Of a DNA stretch of 64,000 nt, positions 1-7,966 are shown piece after piece. How positions within the stretch are numbered: the first letter of the stretch is position 1; every line of letters begins with the position of its first letter. The DNA is from Bacillota bacterium (lineage in GTDB: Bacteria > Bacillota > Clostridia > Peptostreptococcales > Anaerovoracaceae): contig JAETTD010000010.1 of the NCBI GenBank assembly GCA_021769295.1, positions 1-64,000 on the forward strand. Direction: 5' to 3'. The position numbers and the translations under genes were made by a program. The notes under the pieces are model-generated. The model saw only the letters and a list, made by a program, of their open reading frames with translations. It was not told the origin of the DNA and ran no database searches.

Positions 1-92
1 GGTTTCCCAAGAGGCCGAGGGGGCCGATTGGCAAGAAACCGACTGCGGTGGATAACCTTGCGGACAAAGCAATAGAGATGAGAAAGCCCTGA
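1..92 (+). CDS. C-terminal end of an unidentified protein (partial)
   Basis: Frame 3 is open from the window edge to a TGA at 90-92, ending in a basic, proline-rich tail (KRPRGPIGKK) followed by a short helix-like stretch (VDNLADKAIEMRKP). The stop codon lies inside the left arm of a strong terminator, as expected for a real gene end. Only about 29 residues are visible, so no function can be assigned. Confidence 0.45.
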   Translation, partial: FPKRPRGPIGKKPTAVDNLADKAIEMRKP

Positions 93-109
93 GGAGACTC
101 AGGGCTTTT
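83..109 (+). terminator. Rho-independent terminator
   Basis: An 11-bp stem (83-93 pairs with 98-108) closed by the loop GAGA ends in a short T run. It overlaps the stop codon of the partial gene at the left edge. Confidence 0.8.
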
Positions 110-143
110 GAAATGGAGAGAGAAGGAGCGAACCTGCTGGCAG

Positions 144-263
144 GTATACAAAAGAGGGCAAAGGGGTATACAAAGTATACGAAACCGGCGAAAAGGTATA
201 CCGGAGGTATACACATGAGCGAAAAGCGGGTACAAAGTATACAAAAACCCAAAATATGTATAC
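144..263. repeat. Cluster of seven GTATAC palindromes in a 62-63 bp duplication
   Basis: GTATAC occurs at 144, 166, 175, 196, 207, 237 and 258, mostly as GGTATAC or AGTATAC. Spacings of 22, 9, 21, 11, 30 and 21 bp are all close to whole helical turns. The segment 142-204 aligns with 205-266, sharing AGGTATACA, ACAAAGTATAC and TATACC, so this is a diverged tandem duplication. An open frame crosses it (113-325), but it has no Shine-Dalgarno site and the duplication period is not consistently a multiple of three. A multi-site operator is possible; this is inference. Confidence 0.6.
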
Positions 264-353
264 CACCCAAGCCCTCATCCACTGCTAACTACCCACTACT
301 TAGCGCCGATAACACTATTTTCTGAATCCACCAACTCTTGTTAGCACATAGGG

Positions 354-375
354 GGGGGTAAAAAATTTTACCCCC
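354..375. repeat. Perfect palindrome GGGGGTAAAA / TTTTACCCCC
   Basis: Two 10-nt arms (354-363 and 366-375) are separated only by AA. No T tract follows on either strand, so it is not a standard terminator. It separates the GTATAC cluster from the ywaF-like operon. Apart from this and a possible 36-codon frame at 421-531, nothing else was seen in 264-520. Confidence 0.6.
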
Positions 376-420
376 TGAAAAAGAATATATATATGAGATA
401 GGCGCAGTGAGGAGATAAAT

Positions 421-531
421 GTGAGCAAACTGCTATCGCAAGCCAAAACCCCCTTGCCCAAACCCTTACTTGGTGATAAAATAAAAAAATGTATAAGAAT
501 GGAAACCGGCGAATGTTATTATGAATTTTGA
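421..531 (+). CDS. Possible small leader ORF (36 aa) overlapping the next gene
   Basis: A GTG at 421 lies 6 nt after GGAG (411-414) and opens a 36-codon frame with a basic middle (LLGDKIKKCIRM). It stops at 529-531, 11 nt inside the following gene. The following gene has no convincing Shine-Dalgarno site of its own, so this frame could couple its translation. No homology is recognised and it may be fortuitous. Confidence 0.25.
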   Translation: MSKLLSQAKTPLPKPLLGDKIKKCIRMETGECYYEF

Positions 532-1297
532 CTACTTTTTCTTACATGAATACACTATAGAAGAAAGACAGCTTGATATAGGCTTTGAGCTGTACGGGGC
601 GGGTCATTTAATTTGGCTTGCGGCGATAATCGCTGCCATAATTATCATAAGCAGCCGCTATAAGAGGCAGTCTGCCGATATGCAAGTCAGAATAAAAAAG
701 TTTTTTGCGATTGCAATACTTCTGTCAGAGGTATATAAAGATATAGTTATAGTAATTATAGATGCACCGGTTATGAACTATTTGCCTCTGCACCTGTGCA
801 GCCTTGCAATATTTGGTATGCTGGCAGACGCATTCGGAAAGCACGATAAAATAACTGGACAACTTTTAGCATTTGCTTTTGTACCGGGAGCGGCAGCAGC
901 ATTGCTTTTCTGTAACTGGACCTGCTATCCGTTTTTCCATTTCATGTGCATCCACAGTTTTCTGTTCCACGGCTGGATAATTATCTACTTTGTGATGAAG
1001 CACAGAAATGGCGAAATAGCAATATCTTATAAGGGTGTATGGCAGACATGCGGTGTAATGTTCGGATGCGCCGTGCCTATTTATATATTTAACAGCCATG
1101 CAGGTACCAATTACATGTTTTTAAACGAAGCGTCAGAGGGTTCCCCGCTCATAGCGCTTTGGAACATATTCGGAACAAGGTTCGGCGAAGCAGGTTATCT
1201 TGCGGCGTACGCCATGTTAGCGGTCATAGTATTACATTTGATGTATTTACTTTATAGATTATTGGGAAAAATATTTAAACAAGAAGGGGCGTTTTAA
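521..1297 (+). CDS. YwaF/TIGR02206-family integral membrane protein
   Basis: A 258-residue polytopic protein with about seven hydrophobic segments and a short cytoplasmic tail (LLGKIFKQEGAF). The pattern NYLPLHLCSLAIF, then HSFLFHGW, then a late NYMFLNE segment resembles the YwaF/TIGR02206 family of uncharacterised Firmicute membrane proteins. The ATG at 521 has only a weak upstream GGAAA. One base separates its stop from the dehydroquinase gene, so it probably heads an operon running to trmB. The biochemical function of the family is unknown. Confidence 0.7.
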   Translation: MNFDYFFLHEYTIEERQLDIGFELYGAGHLIWLAAIIAAIIIISSRYKRQSADMQVRIKKFFAIAILLSEVYKDIVIVIIDAPVMNYLPLHLCSLAIFGMLADAFGKHDKITGQLLAFAFVPGAAAALLFCNWTCYPFFHFMCIHSFLFHGWIIIYFVMKHRNGEIAISYKGVWQTCGVMFGCAVPIYIFNSHAGTNYMFLNEASEGSPLIALWNIFGTRFGEAGYLAAYAMLAVIVLHLMYLLYRLLGKIFKQEGAF

Positions 1298-1298
1298 A

Positions 1299-2018
1299 GT
1301 GAGAATTGTAAAAAAAGAAAAGAAAACAAAGAAGAGGCCGGACATCTGCTTATCGCTGAACTGCAGCAGCTTTGAAGAACTTAAGTCGGAAATCCATATG
1401 TACAGGGATTACTGTCAGCTCGTGGAGTGGTGTGTGGATAAAACCGACGGAAGCGACCGATATTCAAAAGAAGAATTTGTTGAAAAGCTTAAAGAGGTTA
1501 AGCGTATTTGCCGTGGAAAAAAACTTGTTGTGGACTATAAGGGCAATGAAGAAATCGGCAACAGAATTCAGAGATGGGCCATGGGACATGCAGACATCAT
1601 AGACCTTGACGCTGACAACTCGGAAGTTCAGAAAATGGTCAAGGAGGCGAGACGCAAGAGGACAAAGACCCTTATATCTCACCATATTTTTGAAGGAATG
1701 CCGGATAAGAACGAAATAGCAGCCCAGTTTGTAAAAATGGAAAAAACCGGCGGCGACATTCTTAAGATTGCATGTTTTGCCGAAAAAGAAATAGACACAT
1801 ACAACATACTGGAAGCGGCAAGTGCATATACCCAGTTGAAGAATCATAAGCCTATAGTTGCGATAGCTATGGGAGAAGAAGGCCAGGCCAGCAGGATATG
1901 CGCCGGAGATTTCGGCTCGGTTATAAGCTATTCCTGCGGAAGCATTCCAACTGCCCCGGGACAATTTAACGCCAAAGATTTGGATAGATATTTAAACACT
2001 TACTATAAAGGAAAATAA
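1299..2018 (+). CDS. aroD: Type I 3-dehydroquinate dehydratase-like protein
   Basis: This 239-residue protein matches type I dehydroquinases, which convert 3-dehydroquinate to 3-dehydroshikimate through a lysine Schiff base. Visible motifs are SHHIFEGMP, carrying the catalytic His region; DILKIACFA, with the Schiff-base Lys; and the C-terminal SRICAGDFGS followed by PTAPGQ, which closes the active site. The start is GTG, preceded by AAGAAGGGG. It lies 1 bp after the membrane gene and 2 bp before ecfA1. The sequence is divergent from textbook AroD (SHH in place of SYH or SNH), so a related substrate cannot be excluded. Confidence 0.8.
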   Translation: MRIVKKEKKTKKRPDICLSLNCSSFEELKSEIHMYRDYCQLVEWCVDKTDGSDRYSKEEFVEKLKEVKRICRGKKLVVDYKGNEEIGNRIQRWAMGHADIIDLDADNSEVQKMVKEARRKRTKTLISHHIFEGMPDKNEIAAQFVKMEKTGGDILKIACFAEKEIDTYNILEAASAYTQLKNHKPIVAIAMGEEGQASRICAGDFGSVISYSCGSIPTAPGQFNAKDLDRYLNTYYKGK

Positions 2019-2020
2019 TC

Positions 2021-2860
2021 ATGGATTCAATTATACGAATCGAGAATTTAATATTTGAATACCAGAGAGACGAGACAGAAAAACCGGTAAGAGCTTTGAA
2101 GGACATCAACCTTGAAATAAAGCGAGGAAGCTTTACGGCTGTTTTAGGGAAAAACGGATCGGGAAAATCAACTCTTGCCAAAAATTTGAACGGACTTTTG
2201 CTGCCGACGGGCGGAACGATTTATGTCAACGGATACGATACGAAAGACGAAGAACATATCTGGGACGTAAGACAATCTGCCGGCATGGTCTTTCAGAATC
2301 CTGATAATCAGCTTGTATCAGCGATAGTGGAAGACGATGTGGCCTTTGGACCCGAAAATCTGGGGATAGAACCCGCTGAAATAAGAAGGCGTGTGGACAA
2401 AGCCTTAAACGATGTCAATATGGGGGCATTTAAAGGCAAGGCGCCTCATTTGCTGTCAGGAGGACAGAAGCAGCGTATCGCCATAGCAGGCGTAGTAGCC
2501 ATGAAACCCAGCTGCATTATCTTTGACGAGCCCACAGCAATGCTTGACCCAAAGGGTCGCAATGAGATTATGAAGATAATACAGGAACTCCATGCAGAAG
2601 GCATAACGGTTGTGCTCATCACACATTTTATGGAGGAAGCCGCCTGTGCAGACAGGGTGATTATAATGCATAACGGAGAAGTTTTTCTCGACGGAACTCC
2701 GGAAGAAGTTTTCAGCCAAGGCGAGAAGGTAAGAAGCGTAAATCTTGACGTGCCTCTGGCGGTCGAGCTTGCAGCAAAACTTCGTGAAGAAGGAATAGAT
2801 ATTCCTGCAAACATAATAGGAACAGAAGAAATGGTTGAGTATCTATGTCAATACAAGTAA
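2021..2860 (+). CDS. ecfA1: Energy-coupling factor transporter ATPase EcfA1
   Basis: One of the two ATPases that energise ECF vitamin and metal transporters. It has a Walker A (GKNGSGKST), Q-loop region (VFQNPDNQL), signature (LSGGQKQRIAIAG), Walker B (CIIFDEPTAMLD) and H-loop (LITH). Its 279-residue length is typical. The end overlaps the start of the second ATPase gene by 16 bp, and the order A1-A2-T is the standard ECF module. No substrate-binding S subunit is in the window, so this is probably a shared (group II) module. Confidence 0.93.
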   Translation: MDSIIRIENLIFEYQRDETEKPVRALKDINLEIKRGSFTAVLGKNGSGKSTLAKNLNGLLLPTGGTIYVNGYDTKDEEHIWDVRQSAGMVFQNPDNQLVSAIVEDDVAFGPENLGIEPAEIRRRVDKALNDVNMGAFKGKAPHLLSGGQKQRIAIAGVVAMKPSCIIFDEPTAMLDPKGRNEIMKIIQELHAEGITVVLITHFMEEAACADRVIIMHNGEVFLDGTPEEVFSQGEKVRSVNLDVPLAVELAAKLREEGIDIPANIIGTEEMVEYLCQYK

Positions 2861-3714
2861 AAAATTTAAAACATATATATGAAAAAGGCATGCCTACGGA
2901 ATCGGTGGCTATTGAGGGTATCAGTTTTGAAGTAGGCGACGGTGAATTCTTGGGAATAATAGGGCATACCGGCTCGGGAAAATCAACTTTGCTGCAGCAT
3001 TTAAACGGCCTGCTTAAACCCGATGAAGGAACCATAGTGATAGGAGGCGTCGATATTACGGCTCCGGGAGTTTCCATGGTCGATATAAGGAAACGCATAG
3101 GACTGGTTTTTCAGTATCCGGAGTATCAGCTCTTTGAGGAAACCGTAGCAAAGGACGTCGCTTTCGGGCCGAAAAATTTGGGACTCGGAGAAGAAGAGAC
3201 AGAAGAACGTGTAAAAGAAGCCATTGAGCTTGTAGGGCTTGATTATGACGATATAAAAGACCGCTCACCTTTTGAACTTTCGGGAGGCCAGAAAAGAAGA
3301 GTTGCCATAGCAGGCGTCGTTGCCATGCGCCCCGAAGTCCTGATTTTGGATGAGCCGACAGCGGGACTGGACCCGAAAGCTCATAAAGATGTGCTCAATA
3401 TGATAGAAGAGGTACACAGGAGAACGGGAAACATAACCGTGCTCGTATCTCATAATATGGCAGATATTGCAAAGCTTTCAGACAAGGTGCTCGTTATTGA
3501 CAGCGGGCATATGGTAACCATGGGAACGCCCAAAGAAGTTTTTTCTAAAAGAGAGGAACTGAGCAGGGTGGGGCTTGATTTGCCTCCGATTACCAACCTT
3601 ACAGAAGAACTCAGGCAGCGTGGCATGGATATTGAGCAGACCATACTGTCTGTAGATGATGCAGCCAGACAGATTGCAGAATACTTAAAAGATAAAGGAC
3701 ATAATAAATGCTGA
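2845..3714 (+). CDS. ecfA2: Energy-coupling factor transporter ATPase EcfA2
   Basis: The second ECF ATPase, 289 residues. Motifs are Walker A (GHTGSGKST), VFQYPEYQLF at the Q-loop, signature LSGGQKRRVAIAG, Walker B VLILDEPTAGLD and switch His in LVSHN. It overlaps ecfA1 by 16 bp and ecfT by 7 bp, so the three are probably translationally coupled. It pairs with EcfA1 as a heterodimer beneath the EcfT scaffold. Confidence 0.93.
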   Translation: MSIQVKNLKHIYEKGMPTESVAIEGISFEVGDGEFLGIIGHTGSGKSTLLQHLNGLLKPDEGTIVIGGVDITAPGVSMVDIRKRIGLVFQYPEYQLFEETVAKDVAFGPKNLGLGEEETEERVKEAIELVGLDYDDIKDRSPFELSGGQKRRVAIAGVVAMRPEVLILDEPTAGLDPKAHKDVLNMIEEVHRRTGNITVLVSHNMADIAKLSDKVLVIDSGHMVTMGTPKEVFSKREELSRVGLDLPPITNLTEELRQRGMDIEQTILSVDDAARQIAEYLKDKGHNKC

Positions 3715-4508
3715 GAGATATAACGCTGGGACAATATTTCCCGGGAAACTCGTGGATTCACAGGCTGGACCCGAGGATAAAGATAATGGCAACGCTGTTG
3801 TTTATAATAGAGTTGTTTATCGTGGACAATTTTATAGGATTTTTAATAGCAGCAGTTGTACTTGGCATAATAGTCGCTGTTTCAAAAGTTCCGGTCAGCT
3901 ATATATTAAGAGGTTTAAAACCCATATTGCTGATATTGGTGTTTACCTTTGCCCTGAACATGTTTATGGTAAAAGGACGGATTTTATGGCAGTGGAAATT
4001 TTTGCACATTACGGCGGAGGGTTTGGAGCTGGCCGTATTTATGGCTATAAGGCTCATACTGCTGCTAATGGGCTCATCTATGCTGACTCTTTGCACAAGG
4101 CCCATAGCGCTCACCGACGGAATAGAAAGACTGCTTTCGCCCTTTAAAAAAATCGGATTGCCGGCTCACGACATAGCTATGATGATGACCATAGCCTTAA
4201 GGTTTATACCTACGCTTCTTGAGGAAGCCGATAAGATTATGAAAGCGCAGCAGGCAAGAGGAGCTGATTTCGAAACGGGAAATCTGATGCAAAGAGCCAA
4301 AAGTCTGATTCCCATATTGGTACCGCTATTTGTAAGCGCCTTCAGAATAGCGCAGGATTTGGCCATGGCAATGGAGGCCAGATGTTACAGAGGCGGTGAG
4401 AACCGTACAAGGATGAACGAGATGAAGTTTAAGGGCAGGGACTATGCCGCCATTGTGATGATGCTGCTGTTCGCCGCCGTTATAATAATAGAGTCAAAGG
4501 TACTGTAA
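3708..4508 (+). CDS. ecfT: Energy-coupling factor transmembrane protein EcfT
   Basis: A 266-residue membrane scaffold of the ECF transporter. The N-terminal ITLGQYFPGNSWIHRLDPR is a typical EcfT opening, followed by several hydrophobic helices. The two coupling motifs that contact the ATPases are visible as AQQARGADF and MEARCYRGG. It is the last ECF gene and lies 3 bp before trmB. In many Firmicutes ecfA1A2T follows rplQ; here it is more than 20 kb away from rplQ. Confidence 0.92.
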   Translation: MLRDITLGQYFPGNSWIHRLDPRIKIMATLLFIIELFIVDNFIGFLIAAVVLGIIVAVSKVPVSYILRGLKPILLILVFTFALNMFMVKGRILWQWKFLHITAEGLELAVFMAIRLILLLMGSSMLTLCTRPIALTDGIERLLSPFKKIGLPAHDIAMMMTIALRFIPTLLEEADKIMKAQQARGADFETGNLMQRAKSLIPILVPLFVSAFRIAQDLAMAMEARCYRGGENRTRMNEMKFKGRDYAAIVMMLLFAAVIIIESKVL

Positions 4509-4511
4509 GCA

Positions 4512-5147
4512 ATGAGACAAAGAAATATAAAAAATTTAGAAGAAAAGCTGGAAATGAATTCCGGCTTTTTAATAAGAGAGCCTAAAGAATTAAAAGGCAG
4601 GTGGAAAGAAGTTTTCGGCAACGATAACCCATTATATCTTGAAATCGGATGCGGCAAGGGAAAGTTTATTTTCAGCATGGCGCAGGCAAACCCGGGCAGG
4701 AATTATATAGCTATAGAGGGACAGAGCAACGTGGTGCTAAGAGCGTTGGAAAAAGCGGAGGAAGGCCGGCTTGGAAACCTCAGAATATTTATAGATTATG
4801 TAGACGACTTAAATGACTACTTTGATAAGGGAGAACTTGGAGGGATATATCTGAATTTCAGCGACCCGTGGCCAAAGGCAAGACATGCCAAAAGGCGCTT
4901 GACTTACAGAAAAAGGCTGGCCAATTACAGAGAAGTCCTTGCGGACGGAGCAGCCATAGAATTTAAGACGGACAATGACGATTTGTTCCGATTCACCTTA
5001 GAAGAGATAGAAGCAGGCGGATTTGAGATAGCAGAGATGACAAAGGACCTGCATAACAGCAGTTTTAAGGCAAAAGATATAACCACTGAATACGAGGATA
5101 GATTTAAAACAGGCGGGAAAAATATAAACTATGTAAAATTCAAATAG
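4512..5147 (+). CDS. trmB: tRNA (guanine-N7-)-methyltransferase TrmB
   Basis: Methylates G46 of tRNA using S-adenosylmethionine. The SAM-binding motif LEIGCGKGKF, the family motif SDPWPKARHAKRRL and the C-terminal TEYEDRF are all present, and 211 residues is a usual length. It is the last gene of the operon that starts with the YwaF-like protein. Confidence 0.95.
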   Translation: MRQRNIKNLEEKLEMNSGFLIREPKELKGRWKEVFGNDNPLYLEIGCGKGKFIFSMAQANPGRNYIAIEGQSNVVLRALEKAEEGRLGNLRIFIDYVDDLNDYFDKGELGGIYLNFSDPWPKARHAKRRLTYRKRLANYREVLADGAAIEFKTDNDDLFRFTLEEIEAGGFEIAEMTKDLHNSSFKAKDITTEYEDRFKTGGKNINYVKFK

Positions 5148-5180
5148 AACTTTGAGGGGAAAAGGCATTCAGCCGATAGA

Positions 5181-5217
5181 TTCCCGAAACTCATATTTTA
5201 ATTATGAATTTCGGGAA
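5181..5217. terminator. Inverted repeat between convergent trmB and the M23 gene
   Basis: TTCCCGAAA (5181-5189) pairs with TTTCGGGAA (5209-5217), with an inner TCATA/TATGA extension. It sits between two convergent genes where a bidirectional terminator is expected, but neither strand shows a good T tract. Confidence 0.5.
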
Positions 5218-5255
5218 ACGACTTTAAAGAAGGATGGCGGCCTATGAGTTTTGGA

Positions 5256-5936
5256 TTAAAACTTTATATAGTCCGCAGGATTGACATAAGCTCCGCCTTT
5301 TAACATTTCAAAATGCAGGTGAGCGGGTTCCAGCGATTCAAATAAACCTGTTGAACCGACGCCGCCTATAATTTGACCGGCTTCTACAACATCACCTATT
5401 TCAACCATTTCAGCAGTGGATAGGTTGGAGTAAATTGAGACTAAATCGCCGCTGTGAGTAATCTCTACGGAAGTTCCGTAACGGTCATCTTCGTAGATTG
5501 CCGTAACCGTACCTGCGGCTGCAGCCACTACTTGAGTGTCTTCCGGCGCTTCTATATCCATACCGCAATGAGTCATGTATTGATCCAGCGTTACGGAATA
5601 AATCAGTTTGTCCATAGAGTAAGGATTGGTAACTGTTGCGCTGTCTGAGTTGACAGGAGCAATAAACTCTCCGGCAGCAGAAGCGGAATCCAGACTGTCT
5701 ACGGTAGGTATATTACCGGAGGCTTCAGCGGATAGATTAGGGGTTTTGCCCATATCGTTGTTTTCAGCTTCTTTTGTTTCGGTATTTTCTGAAACCGGAA
5801 CATCTTGATTGTTGCCATTGATTTTATCTATATTTGATTTTACAGTAAAAATCGAAGTAAGGGCGATAACGCAAAAGGCTAACATCAATACGATTGCGAC
5901 TTTGTCTTTCTCCTTTTTCTTTTGTGCTTGACGCAT
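5256..5936 (-). CDS. Membrane-anchored M23 (LytM) peptidase-like protein, SpoIIQ candidate
   Basis: A 226-residue protein with one N-terminal membrane anchor (about residues 13-31), a polar acidic linker, and a C-terminal LytM domain. Two zinc motifs of M23 peptidases are visible (THCGMD and HLHFE). The usual His of the Y-x-HL loop is replaced by Asn (IYSNL), so activity is uncertain. Size, topology and a LytM domain suggest SpoIIQ, the forespore half of the SpoIIQ-SpoIIIAH channel. A possible sigma-F-like site upstream supports this. The alternative is an ordinary envelope M23 protein. The ATG is preceded by GGAGGTG. Confidence 0.7.
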   Translation of the reverse strand: MRQAQKKKEKDKVAIVLMLAFCVIALTSIFTVKSNIDKINGNNQDVPVSENTETKEAENNDMGKTPNLSAEASGNIPTVDSLDSASAAGEFIAPVNSDSATVTNPYSMDKLIYSVTLDQYMTHCGMDIEAPEDTQVVAAAAGTVTAIYEDDRYGTSVEITHSGDLVSIYSNLSTAEMVEIGDVVEAGQIIGGVGSTGLFESLEPAHLHFEMLKGGAYVNPADYIKF

Positions 5937-5957
5937 ATTTTCACCTCCAATTATAGA

Positions 5958-5987
5958 TAGTGTTTGCCAAAATACCGATTTTCATAC
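5958..5987 (-). promoter_or_regulatory. Possible sigma-F-like promoter of the SpoIIQ-like gene
   Basis: On the minus strand GTATG (5983-5987) is followed after 14 bp by GGCAAACACTA (5958-5968), resembling the sigma-F pattern GYATA-N15-GGnnAnA. One -35 mismatch and a spacer one base short make it tentative. Confidence 0.3.
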
Positions 5988-5997
5988 AAAATCAAAC

Positions 5998-6026
5998 TTG
6001 TAATAATTGCAAGTTCATAATATAAT
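5998..6026 (+). promoter_or_regulatory. Sigma-A promoter of the first aminotransferase gene
   Basis: TTGTAA (5998-6003), a 17-bp spacer, then a perfect TATAAT (6021-6026). The predicted transcript starts near 6033, about 33 nt before the ATG and upstream of its AAGGAGG site. Confidence 0.75.
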
Positions 6027-6065
6027 TTAATATCTGAAGACTTATAAAGGAGGCGTTCACAGATA

Positions 6066-7304
6066 ATGACAGACATGATTTTTGCTTCACAGAACGGAAG
6101 AAACATTCCAAAAGAAGATCCTATATTCAGCATAAGTAACCGAGCCAAAGATATGTTGCAAAAAGAAGGAAAAGAAAAGGTGATAAATGCAACAATAGGA
6201 GCGCTGCTTGATGATGACGGGAACCTTATAGTATTATCTTCCGTAGATGAAGTTTTTAAAAACTTAAATCCTTCGGAATATGCGCAGTATGCGCCTATAG
6301 GCGGAACGCCCGAGTTTAAAAAAGCGGTTCAAAAAGACATTTTTAGAAATTATGTGCCGTCTGTGTTTACTGAGGCCGTTGCAACTCCGGGAGGAACGGG
6401 AGCCATAAGAAACGCGGTTTCAAATTATTCCGAATACGGCGACAAAATTCTTACAACCGACTGGCACTGGACGCCGTATAACAATATAGCAGAAGAACAG
6501 GGCAGAAGTATCGAAGCTTTTGAGTTATTTGACAAGGAAGGAAACTTCAATCTTGAGTCCTTCAGCGCCAAAACAAAAAAACTTTTATCAAAACAGCAGC
6601 GACTGGTAATAATATTAAATACCCCATCCCATAACCCTACGGGTTATGCTCTGACAGACGATGAATGGAAGAAAGTCATTGAAATTTTAAATGATGCATC
6701 CACGGATAAAAAAATTACGTTGCTGGTCGACGCAGCCTATGCCGACTTTGCAGGCGATGAAGAAGAAAGCAGGAGTTTCCTGCCGCTGCTTGAAAACTGC
6801 GGGGATAACGTAATGCCAATAATTGCTCACAGCTTGTCAAAGGCTTATACTCTTTATGGTTTGCGCTGCGGAGCAATGATATGTATGGCAAAATCAAGAG
6901 AGGCAGCAGAAGAATTTAAAAGAGTATGTGAATTTTCATCGAGAGGCTCATGGTCCAATTGCGCCAGAGCGCCTCAGGTTATTCTGACCAAAATATATGA
7001 TGACCCGAAGCTTCTGCAAAAAGTAACGGAAGAAAGAAAGGAATTCCACGACATGCTCATAAGAAGGGGGATTGCATTTAAAGAAGAAGCCAAAAAAGCA
7101 GGCCTCAAAACCCTCCCTTACAGGTCGGGATTCTTTATGACCATTCCTTGCGATAATCCTAAGGAAGTATGTATGCGTCTTGAAAAAGAGGGTATTTTCC
7201 TTATTCCAATGGCAAAAGGAATAAGAATATCGGGAGCGTCAATATCGGAAGCCGCCTGTCGCAGGCTGCCTGCTGCAATTAAAAAGGCAATGGAGCAAAA
7301 ATAG
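6066..7304 (+). CDS. PLP-dependent class I/II aminotransferase (paralogue 1)
   Basis: A 412-residue fold-type I aminotransferase. The PLP lysine lies in HSLSKAYTLYGLRCG; the cofactor-contact motif NTPSHNPTGY and the Asp-containing LLVDAAYADF are present. The N-terminal IFASQNGR is shared with a paralogue at 32833-34065. Such proteins are annotated as aspartate or aromatic aminotransferases in Clostridia and Fusobacteria; the substrate cannot be read from sequence. It has its own promoter and no operon partner. Confidence 0.85.
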   Translation: MTDMIFASQNGRNIPKEDPIFSISNRAKDMLQKEGKEKVINATIGALLDDDGNLIVLSSVDEVFKNLNPSEYAQYAPIGGTPEFKKAVQKDIFRNYVPSVFTEAVATPGGTGAIRNAVSNYSEYGDKILTTDWHWTPYNNIAEEQGRSIEAFELFDKEGNFNLESFSAKTKKLLSKQQRLVIILNTPSHNPTGYALTDDEWKKVIEILNDASTDKKITLLVDAAYADFAGDEEESRSFLPLLENCGDNVMPIIAHSLSKAYTLYGLRCGAMICMAKSREAAEEFKRVCEFSSRGSWSNCARAPQVILTKIYDDPKLLQKVTEERKEFHDMLIRRGIAFKEEAKKAGLKTLPYRSGFFMTIPCDNPKEVCMRLEKEGIFLIPMAKGIRISGASISEAACRRLPAAIKKAMEQK

Positions 7305-7314
7305 CACAGGCCGG

Positions 7315-7343
7315 TTGACATTTTTTTACAGTCATGTTAAAAT
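7315..7343 (+). promoter_or_regulatory. Sigma-A promoter of the YdbC-like gene
   Basis: Consensus TTGACA (7315-7320), 17-bp spacer, TAAAAT (7338-7343), 35 nt upstream of the ATG at 7378. Confidence 0.8.
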
Positions 7344-7377
7344 CGCTCTGCAAAGGGATATCAAGAAAGGAGATATT

Positions 7378-7629
7378 ATGAGCAGAGACAGCGAATTTGC
7401 TTTTGAAATCAAGGAACATATAGGAGTGATAGGGACATATTCCACAGGGTGGAAAAAAGAACTCAATCTTGTAGAATGGAACGGAAACAACGCCAAATTC
7501 GATATAAGAGATTGGGACCCAAAACACGAGCATATGAGCAGAGGAATAACTCTGCGTGCAGAAGAAATAAAGGTTTTAGCGGGACTGATAAACAAGTATT
7601 TTGAAAATGAAGCGGAAACGCAGGAGTAG
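7378..7629 (+). CDS. YdbC/PC4-like ssDNA-binding protein
   Basis: An 83-residue protein resembling YdbC, the bacterial homologue of the transcriptional coactivator PC4 (p15), which binds single-stranded DNA as a dimer. The core reads ELNLVEWNGNNAKFDIRDW followed by a C-terminal helix (LRAEEIKVLAGLINKYF). The frame is open upstream, but the ATG at 7378 follows AGAAAGGAGAT and lies downstream of the promoter at 7315-7343. It is monocistronic, ending in a strong terminator. Confidence 0.8.
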   Translation: MSRDSEFAFEIKEHIGVIGTYSTGWKKELNLVEWNGNNAKFDIRDWDPKHEHMSRGITLRAEEIKVLAGLINKYFENEAETQE

Positions 7630-7631
7630 AA

Positions 7632-7660
7632 CTAAGGGGGACAAAAGCCCCCTTAGCTTT
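7632..7660 (+). terminator. Rho-independent terminator
   Basis: CTAAGGGGG (7632-7640) pairs perfectly with CCCCCTTAG (7648-7656), followed by a T-rich tail. It lies between convergent genes and probably serves the YdbC-like gene. Confidence 0.8.
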
Positions 7661-7672
7661 GTTCTTTGGACT

Positions 7673-7867
7673 TTATGCCCTTTGTTCATTTTTAAATAAG
7701 AAGGATATGCCATATAATGAAGCTAATCCCACTACGGCATAAATAATTCTTGAAACTATTTCCAAGTTATCACTAAAGATGCTTGATACTAAATTATAAT
7801 TAAAAAATCCGATAAGGCCCCAATTGATTCCACCGATTATCATCAGGATTAAAATCAATTTTTTCAA
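7673..7867 (-). CDS. DUF378 family small membrane protein
   Basis: About 64 residues with two hydrophobic helices. The family signature GGINWGLIGFFNYNLV is clear. The frame opens at a GTG (7876), but AAAGGAG sits directly against that codon; a TTG at 7867 lies 7 nt after it and is the better start (MKKLILILMIIGG). Function of the family is unknown. Confidence 0.75.
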   Translation of the reverse strand: MKKLILILMIIGGINWGLIGFFNYNLVSSIFSDNLEIVSRIIYAVVGLASLYGISFLFKNEQRA

Positions 7868-7966
7868 AGTAATCACTCCTTTCGAGAGGTATTTTGCCCA
7901 AAACGTAAATTTTTATGTTATTATATAAACAATATAAAATCAGCTTATAAGCAGGGGGAATTTTTG

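Noticed and set aside
113..325. 70-codon ORF over the GTATAC cluster
   Set aside because: No ribosome site, repeat period not consistently a multiple of three, and repeated lysine/tyrosine runs follow from the DNA motif.
354..375. Rho-independent terminator
   Set aside because: No T tract follows on either strand and the loop would be only two bases.
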